From: SIG510 sp045540975
Lineage (GTDB): Bacteria; Bacillota; Clostridia; Oscillospirales; JAAYXM01
DNA: 8,825 nt
Assembly (NCBI GenBank): GCA_045540975.1
Contig: JAZQIE010000088.1
Span: 1 to 8,825 of the forward strand
Direction: 5' to 3'
Shown: positions 4,634 through 8,825 of the stretch, one piece after another
How the letters are laid out: each line of letters starts with the position of its first letter
Numbering within the stretch: position 1 is the first letter of the stretch
The notes under the pieces: model-generated
The model's database searches: none
Told to the model about the DNA's origin: nothing
The model's input: the letters and a program-made list of their open reading frames with translations, nothing else
Program-made: the position numbers and the translations under genes

Positions 4634-5416
4634 TTAATTAATCGAGGTTACGTCCGCACCGAACCATTTGATGGAAAGGTCCTGCAGAGTTCCGTCGGAA
4701 GAAAGTTCAAATAAGATTTCGTTGATCCTTTCTTTGAGTGCCGTATCTCCCTTCTTTACCATGAAGGAATATGCGCGCTCCTGCAAAGCTTCTTCCAGCA
4801 TCAAAACAGATGCACCGTCTTTGACCGCCGCACGAATCGACATTTCATCCGCAACAATCGCATCCACACTTCCGTCGTTGAGCGCCGCAAGTGCTTCGTC
4901 TGCGGTTGCAAATTCTACTTTTTCGGTTTTGGATTTGAGTTCACGTTTGCCGTTGAATGCTTCTTCCGCGGCGGTGTTCGGGACAACACCGACCTTCTTT
5001 GCTTCCAGCTGGCTGATGCTCTCAACACCTGCACCCGCGCGTACCGCGACTACAATTTTATTGACAAACACGACATCGGATGCAAGCATACCGCGGTCAT
5101 CCCCATCGAGAAGCGCCTGATTCCCTGCCAGGAAATCAACCGAATCTGTGCGCAAGAGCTCCGATGCATCTTCTTCACCCAACACGCGCAGATTTAAGGT
5201 GACACCGAGCTTTGCCGCAATTTTCTGAGCAAGGTCCAGATCGAAGCCCGCATACGCGCCGTTCTCGGTCTGATAGCCGAACGGTGCCTGATTGACCGCA
5301 AAGCCTGCGATGATTACCTTCTTTTCTGTGATGTCGGAAAGAGATGTATCCTTTCCGCATCCGCAAAGTGTCATCAGCATTCCAACCGCCAACAACAATG
5401 CCAAAATCCGTTTCAT
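4634..5416 (-). CDS. Amino-acid-type ABC transporter substrate-binding lipoprotein (SBP_bac_3 family)
   Basis: A 260-residue lipoprotein with signal MKRILALLLAVGMLMTL and lipobox LCGC (Cys20), expected on the outer face of the membrane. The periplasmic-binding-protein type 2 fold is indicated by GFDLDLAQKIAAKLG (57-71), VGVVPNTAAEEAF (142-154), DAIVADE (185-191) and the C-terminal SSDGTLQDLSIKWFG (239-253). Arg108 and Asp190 fit the positions that hold the carboxylate and amino group of an amino acid ligand, so polar amino acids are the likeliest substrate. No permease or ATPase gene is adjacent. The start at 5416 is preferred over an in-frame alternative ten codons upstream because GAGGAGG lies seven bases before it. 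Its ATG overlaps the TGA of the GH13 gene by four bases (ATGA), indicating translational coupling. Confidence 0.9.
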   Translation of the reverse strand: MKRILALLLAVGMLMTLCGCGKDTSLSDITEKKVIIAGFAVNQAPFGYQTENGAYAGFDLDLAQKIAAKLGVTLNLRVLGEEDASELLRTDSVDFLAGNQALLDGDDRGMLASDVVFVNKIVVAVRAGAGVESISQLEAKKVGVVPNTAAEEAFNGKRELKSKTEKVEFATADEALAALNDGSVDAIVADEMSIRAAVKDGASVLMLEEALQERAYSFMVKKGDTALKERINEILFELSSDGTLQDLSIKWFGADVTSIN

Positions 5417-7224
5417 TCTGTTTCCTCCTCTGATTTTGATAACCATAAAAATCCGTTGTTTGCAATCTGTACCGTGCCGCGCACAGCACTTCCGTCAAAC
5501 AAATTCATGTATTGCCCTTTCGGGAGTTCAATTTCACAAGCATCACCGCGATTGACCGCCAAAAGAACCGTTCCGCGCGCAATTACGATAGAATCACAGC
5601 TTGCATTGAGAACACGAAATTCCCCGTCATGCAGTGATTTCTGCTCGCACTTGATTTTTCCAAGCGTTTGATAAAACGCGAGCAAATCGCGGTCTTCCTT
5701 TCCCCACGGATAGCATCTGCGGTTGAGCGGGTCTTCGTAACCCTCCATCCCCACTTCATCGCCGTAATACAAACTTGGCGAGCCCGGGAAGATGTATTGC
5801 AGACACGCGGCAACTTTAAGTTTTTCAACTGCCTTTGCGCGCTCTTTCTCCGACATGGAAAACTGCGCTTTGAAGGTTTTATCCGCATATAAATGCTGCG
5901 GACAGCCGAGTACGGTAAGCGCTCTCGGGGTGTCGTGTGTTCCGATGAGATTCATCAGACAGCGTTGCGATTTTTTCGGGTAATGGTCCAGCAATATTTC
6001 AAGATTGCGTCCCAAATCCACACCGCTGATTCCACCGTTTAAGAACGCGAGAATCCCGTCTTTGAGCGGATAGTTCATTACACCGTCAAGCTCGTTTTCG
6101 GTAAAATACGGGCGGCGGACACTGTACGCAACCTTGTTGGACGCATCCTCCCAAACCTCACCGATTACGATTGCATCGTCATCGATTTCTCTCACACGGC
6201 GGCGGAGTGCTGCCAAAAACGCATCGGGAAGTTCATCCGCAACATCAAGACGCCATCCCGAAATTCCGCAGTCCATCCATTTTGCAATCACGCTGTCTTT
6301 GTTTTCAATGATGAAATCCAAATATGACGGGGTGAGTTCTTTGGTCGCAGGGAGTGTATCAATCCCCCACCAAGACTCATATCCGCCCTCATAGAAGGAA
6401 TACCATTCACGGTACGGCGATTGTTCGGATTGATACGCGCCAACACTGTCATAACGACCTTCGCGGTTGAAATACACACTGTCGGAGCCGGTGTGACTGA
6501 ACACACCGTCCAAAATCACATGCATTCCATATTCCTTTGCACGGCTGCAAAGTTCCCGCAGGTCGGACTCATCGCCAAAATGGGGGTCAATGCGAAGATA
6601 ATCCGCGGTGTTGTATTTATGATTGGACCACGCTTCAAAAATCGGGCTCAAATAAATGGTACGAACGCCCAGAGAATCGAGATAGTCAAGTTTTTCAATG
6701 ATTCCGCGGAGATTTCCTCCGTAGATATCGTTGTTTCGGACAATCCCCTGCTCATCCGGTAAATAGACCGGGGTCTCTTCAATCGATGTATGCACCACAT
6801 AGTCCGGGTCGGACAAGAGCGGTGCTCCGCCGCGGTGGAACCGATCGACAAACGCGTGATATGTGACCCCTTCCGCATACCATTTCGGGGTTTCGTAATC
6901 GGGCGAAAACACCGTAATCTGGAAGGTTTCACTTACTCTGACAGATTCTCCCGCAAAATTACAGGCAGTGAGTCTGCACCAAATAAGACCGGTAGCATCG
7001 CTTGTATCCACCACGCAGGAATACACGTCATAACCCGAGTCCATCTCTTCCCAAACAAAAGGAAGAGATGTCTCACGATTCAATGCTTCATAACAAACCC
7101 AAAGCGAAGGTGTGTGCAGGCGAGTACGCAATAACGATACCCGAATTGTGACCTTTGTCCCCGCACGAACAGCCCCACTCGGGGAACGCGATTGGATGCT
7201 GTCAAACAAATAATCTGTCTGCAT
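5413..7224 (-). CDS. GH13 alpha-glucan hydrolase, neopullulanase/cyclomaltodextrinase-like
   Basis: A 603-residue alpha-amylase-family enzyme cleaving alpha-1,4 (perhaps alpha-1,6) bonds in maltodextrin or glycogen. An N-terminal beta-sandwich-like domain (about 1-110) precedes the TIM barrel that begins at WYAEGVTYHAFVDRFHRGG. The conserved regions are intact: DGVFSH (239-244), GWRLDVADE (323-331) with nucleophile Asp327, GEVWED (355-360) with acid/base Glu356, and GTHD (428-431) with Asp431. A C-terminal beta domain follows from about 530. There is no signal peptide, so it should act in the cytoplasm. The start is supported by GGGAGG five bases upstream. It lies 12 bases after glgP and overlaps the lipoprotein gene, forming one operon. 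Substrate choice within GH13 cannot be settled by eye. Confidence 0.92.
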   Translation of the reverse strand: MQTDYLFDSIQSRSPSGAVRAGTKVTIRVSLLRTRLHTPSLWVCYEALNRETSLPFVWEEMDSGYDVYSCVVDTSDATGLIWCRLTACNFAGESVRVSETFQITVFSPDYETPKWYAEGVTYHAFVDRFHRGGAPLLSDPDYVVHTSIEETPVYLPDEQGIVRNNDIYGGNLRGIIEKLDYLDSLGVRTIYLSPIFEAWSNHKYNTADYLRIDPHFGDESDLRELCSRAKEYGMHVILDGVFSHTGSDSVYFNREGRYDSVGAYQSEQSPYREWYSFYEGGYESWWGIDTLPATKELTPSYLDFIIENKDSVIAKWMDCGISGWRLDVADELPDAFLAALRRRVREIDDDAIVIGEVWEDASNKVAYSVRRPYFTENELDGVMNYPLKDGILAFLNGGISGVDLGRNLEILLDHYPKKSQRCLMNLIGTHDTPRALTVLGCPQHLYADKTFKAQFSMSEKERAKAVEKLKVAACLQYIFPGSPSLYYGDEVGMEGYEDPLNRRCYPWGKEDRDLLAFYQTLGKIKCEQKSLHDGEFRVLNASCDSIVIARGTVLLAVNRGDACEIELPKGQYMNLFDGSAVRGTVQIANNGFLWLSKSEEETE

Positions 7225-7236
7225 CTTCTCCTCCCA

Positions 7237-8825
7237 TTACACGAGAGTTTTTACATGCCAGATGTTGTCTGCATATTCACCAACACTGCGGTCAGCTGCA
7301 AAACGACCGGAGCCTGCAATGTTGACCAAGCACTTGCGATTCCACTCCTGCGCTTTGCCGTACTGCTCACTTGCGAGTCGCTGTGCACGGCAGTAATCGT
7401 CAAAGTCTGCAAGCACCATATAGGTATCGGTGAAAAGCAGAGAATCAACGATTTCGGGATAGGCTGCACGCAGGAAGCCCACGCCGACCCCATCGCGCAA
7501 CCAATCCAAGATTCTGCGGAGTGCAGGATTGGAGTGATAGAAATTTCCGGGAACATAACTTCTCTCACGGTTGATACGCTCCACCTCGTCTGCACGCAGA
7601 CCGAAGAGGAACATATTGCAATCACCGACGGTTTCATGAATTTCGACATTTGCACCGTCGAGTGTACCCATCGTAAGCGCACCGTTCATCATGAATTTCA
7701 TGTTACCGGTACCCGATGCTTCTTTCCCTGCAATCGAGATTTGCTCGGAGATATCCGCAGACGGAATCAAGCGTTCCGCAAGGGTAACATTATAGTCTTC
7801 CAGGAAGACCACACAGAGTCTGCCCTTGCAAATCGGATCCGCATTGATTTCGGATGCAAGCGAGTGAATCAGACGAATAATCTGCTTTGCCATATAATAT
7901 CCAGCCGCTGCCTTTGCACCAAACAGATAGGTCTTCGGGCGGAACTCCATATCGGGATGATCCTTGAGAGTCAAATAGTCATGCATGATATGCAGGACAT
8001 TGAGAAGCTGGCGCTTATACTCATGCAAACGCTTTGCCTGAACGTCGAAGATGGAATCGGGAGAGACCGAAATCCCGTACTGCTCCCCGATTAAGTTTGC
8101 CATATTGGTCTTATTGGCGCGCTTAATCTGACCGATTGCCGCCAAAACATCCGTATCACGCTCATATTTCATGAGGTTTTCCAGTTCGTTCGGAGTTTTG
8201 AGGAATCCGTCACCAATCAGCTCACAAATCAAGTTGGAAAGCTTCGGGTTTGCCTGCATCAGCCAACGGCGATGTGCAATACCGTTTGTAACGTTGCAGA
8301 ATTTGCCCGGGAACATTTTGTGATAATCCGAGAAAACCTTTTCCTTGAGAATATCGCTGTGCAGTGCGGAAACGCCGTTGACCGAATAGCACGAAGCGAT
8401 GCACAGATTTGCCATACGAACTTCATCGTTTGCAATGATTGCAAGACGGCCGACGCGCTCGGGATCGTACGGGAATTCACGGCACAGGTCACCGAAGAAG
8501 CGGCGGTTGATTTCTTCCACGATTTGATAAATGCGCGGAAGCAGGCGGCGGAACATGGAAACCGTCCAACGCTCCAGCGCTTCTGCCATGATGGTGTGGT
8601 TGGTATATGCCATACACTTGGAGGTGATTGCCCAAGCATCGTCCCAGCCGTAGCCTTCCTCATCCATCAAAATGCGCATGAGTTCGGGAATTGCAACGGT
8701 CGGATGGGTGTCATTGATATGAATGACAGCCTTTTCCGCAAAGTTGTCAAGAGTGCCGTACTGCGCTTTATGTCGCTTCACAATGCACTGAATGGTTGCG
8801 GAAACAAAGAAATACTGCTGTTTTA
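7237..8825 (-). CDS. glgP: Glycogen/maltodextrin phosphorylase, C-terminal part
   Basis: Releases glucose-1-phosphate from the non-reducing ends of alpha-1,4 glucans using phosphate and pyridoxal phosphate. The frame is open to the right edge: the first complete codons read KQQYFFVSATIQCIV, a typical internal phosphorylase segment. The GTG at 8779-8781 is therefore not the start. 528 residues are visible, roughly the C-terminal two thirds of the family's ~800. HINDTHPTVAIPELMR, the FDVQAKRLHEYKRQLLN block and EASGTGNMKFMMNG are diagnostic; the Lys in NMKF (codon 7696-7698) is the cofactor-binding residue. GTLDGANVEI follows, and the C-terminus is intact. It is the first visible gene of the operon with the GH13 enzyme, which together can degrade storage glycogen or imported maltodextrins. 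Confidence 0.97.
   Translation of the reverse strand, partial: KQQYFFVSATIQCIVKRHKAQYGTLDNFAEKAVIHINDTHPTVAIPELMRILMDEEGYGWDDAWAITSKCMAYTNHTIMAEALERWTVSMFRRLLPRIYQIVEEINRRFFGDLCREFPYDPERVGRLAIIANDEVRMANLCIASCYSVNGVSALHSDILKEKVFSDYHKMFPGKFCNVTNGIAHRRWLMQANPKLSNLICELIGDGFLKTPNELENLMKYERDTDVLAAIGQIKRANKTNMANLIGEQYGISVSPDSIFDVQAKRLHEYKRQLLNVLHIMHDYLTLKDHPDMEFRPKTYLFGAKAAAGYYMAKQIIRLIHSLASEINADPICKGRLCVVFLEDYNVTLAERLIPSADISEQISIAGKEASGTGNMKFMMNGALTMGTLDGANVEIHETVGDCNMFLFGLRADEVERINRERSYVPGNFYHSNPALRRILDWLRDGVGVGFLRAAYPEIVDSLLFTDTYMVLADFDDYCRAQRLASEQYGKAQEWNRKCLVNIAGSGRFAADRSVGEYADNIWHVKTLV

Noticed and set aside
5417..5446. Lipoprotein start ten codons upstream at 5446
   Set aside because: It would place charged residues ahead of a normal signal peptide, and the GAGGAGG site lies directly before the ATG at 5416.
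7192..8094. Plus-strand reading frame of 300 codons opposite glgP
   Set aside because: It is the shadow of a highly conserved phosphorylase frame; the translated product shows no domain.
8779..8781. GTG as the start of glgP
   Set aside because: The frame stays open to the window edge and the upstream codons encode typical internal phosphorylase sequence, so the gene is cut by the window.
1..8825. CRISPR array, transposon, prophage or tRNA gene
   Set aside because: No regularly spaced repeats, transposase or phage frames, terminal repeats or tRNA-like cloverleaf were seen on either strand.

Overview
The window looks like a piece of chromosome from an anaerobic, low-to-moderate GC Gram-positive bacterium of the class Clostridia, probably a Ruminococcaceae/Oscillospiraceae-type gut or rumen organism. 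The evidence is a Firmicutes-style infC-rpmI-rplT operon behind an attenuated leader, strong AGGAGG ribosome binding sites, textbook housekeeping promoters with 17-nt spacers, a Clostridia-like lactate dehydrogenase-family protein, and several polysaccharide-processing genes. No mobile element, CRISPR array, tRNA or rRNA is visible. Gene spacing is tight and no stretch longer than 300 bases lacks a gene.

Layout from left to right: (1) the start of a minus-strand lipoprotein glycosidase (GHL10/DUF187 type) running off the left edge; (2) a divergently transcribed plus-strand SGNH/SASA-type carbohydrate esterase whose promoter stands back to back with that of the lipoprotein; (3) a hairpin terminator shared by converging transcripts; (4) a two-gene minus-strand operon of uncharacterised membrane proteins; (5) a monocistronic LDH/MDH-family dehydrogenase; (6) the infC-rpmI-rplT translation operon with promoter, structured leader, attenuator and terminator; (7) a minus-strand operon of glgP (running off the right edge), a cytoplasmic GH13 alpha-glucanase and an amino-acid-type substrate-binding lipoprotein.

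The genes suggest a saccharolytic fermenter. GlgP and the GH13 enzyme can depolymerise glycogen or maltodextrin inside the cell. GHL10 and the esterase may act on external or internal glycans. The dehydrogenase would reoxidise NADH from glycolysis.

Most of the window is ordinary. The best points for a second look are: an Arg in the dehydrogenase at the position that separates lactate from malate dehydrogenases, while the lactate-type Thr246 and the fructose-1,6-bisphosphate site are kept; a perfect 7-bp inverted repeat across the -10 region of the infC promoter; an infC reading frame that most likely begins at AUU, with a decoy AUG inside the attenuator; a promoter whose -35 hexamer lies inside the preceding terminator hairpin; an orphan solute-binding lipoprotein translationally coupled to a glucan hydrolase; and an undescribed membrane-protein pair. 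I see no convincing new multi-gene system.
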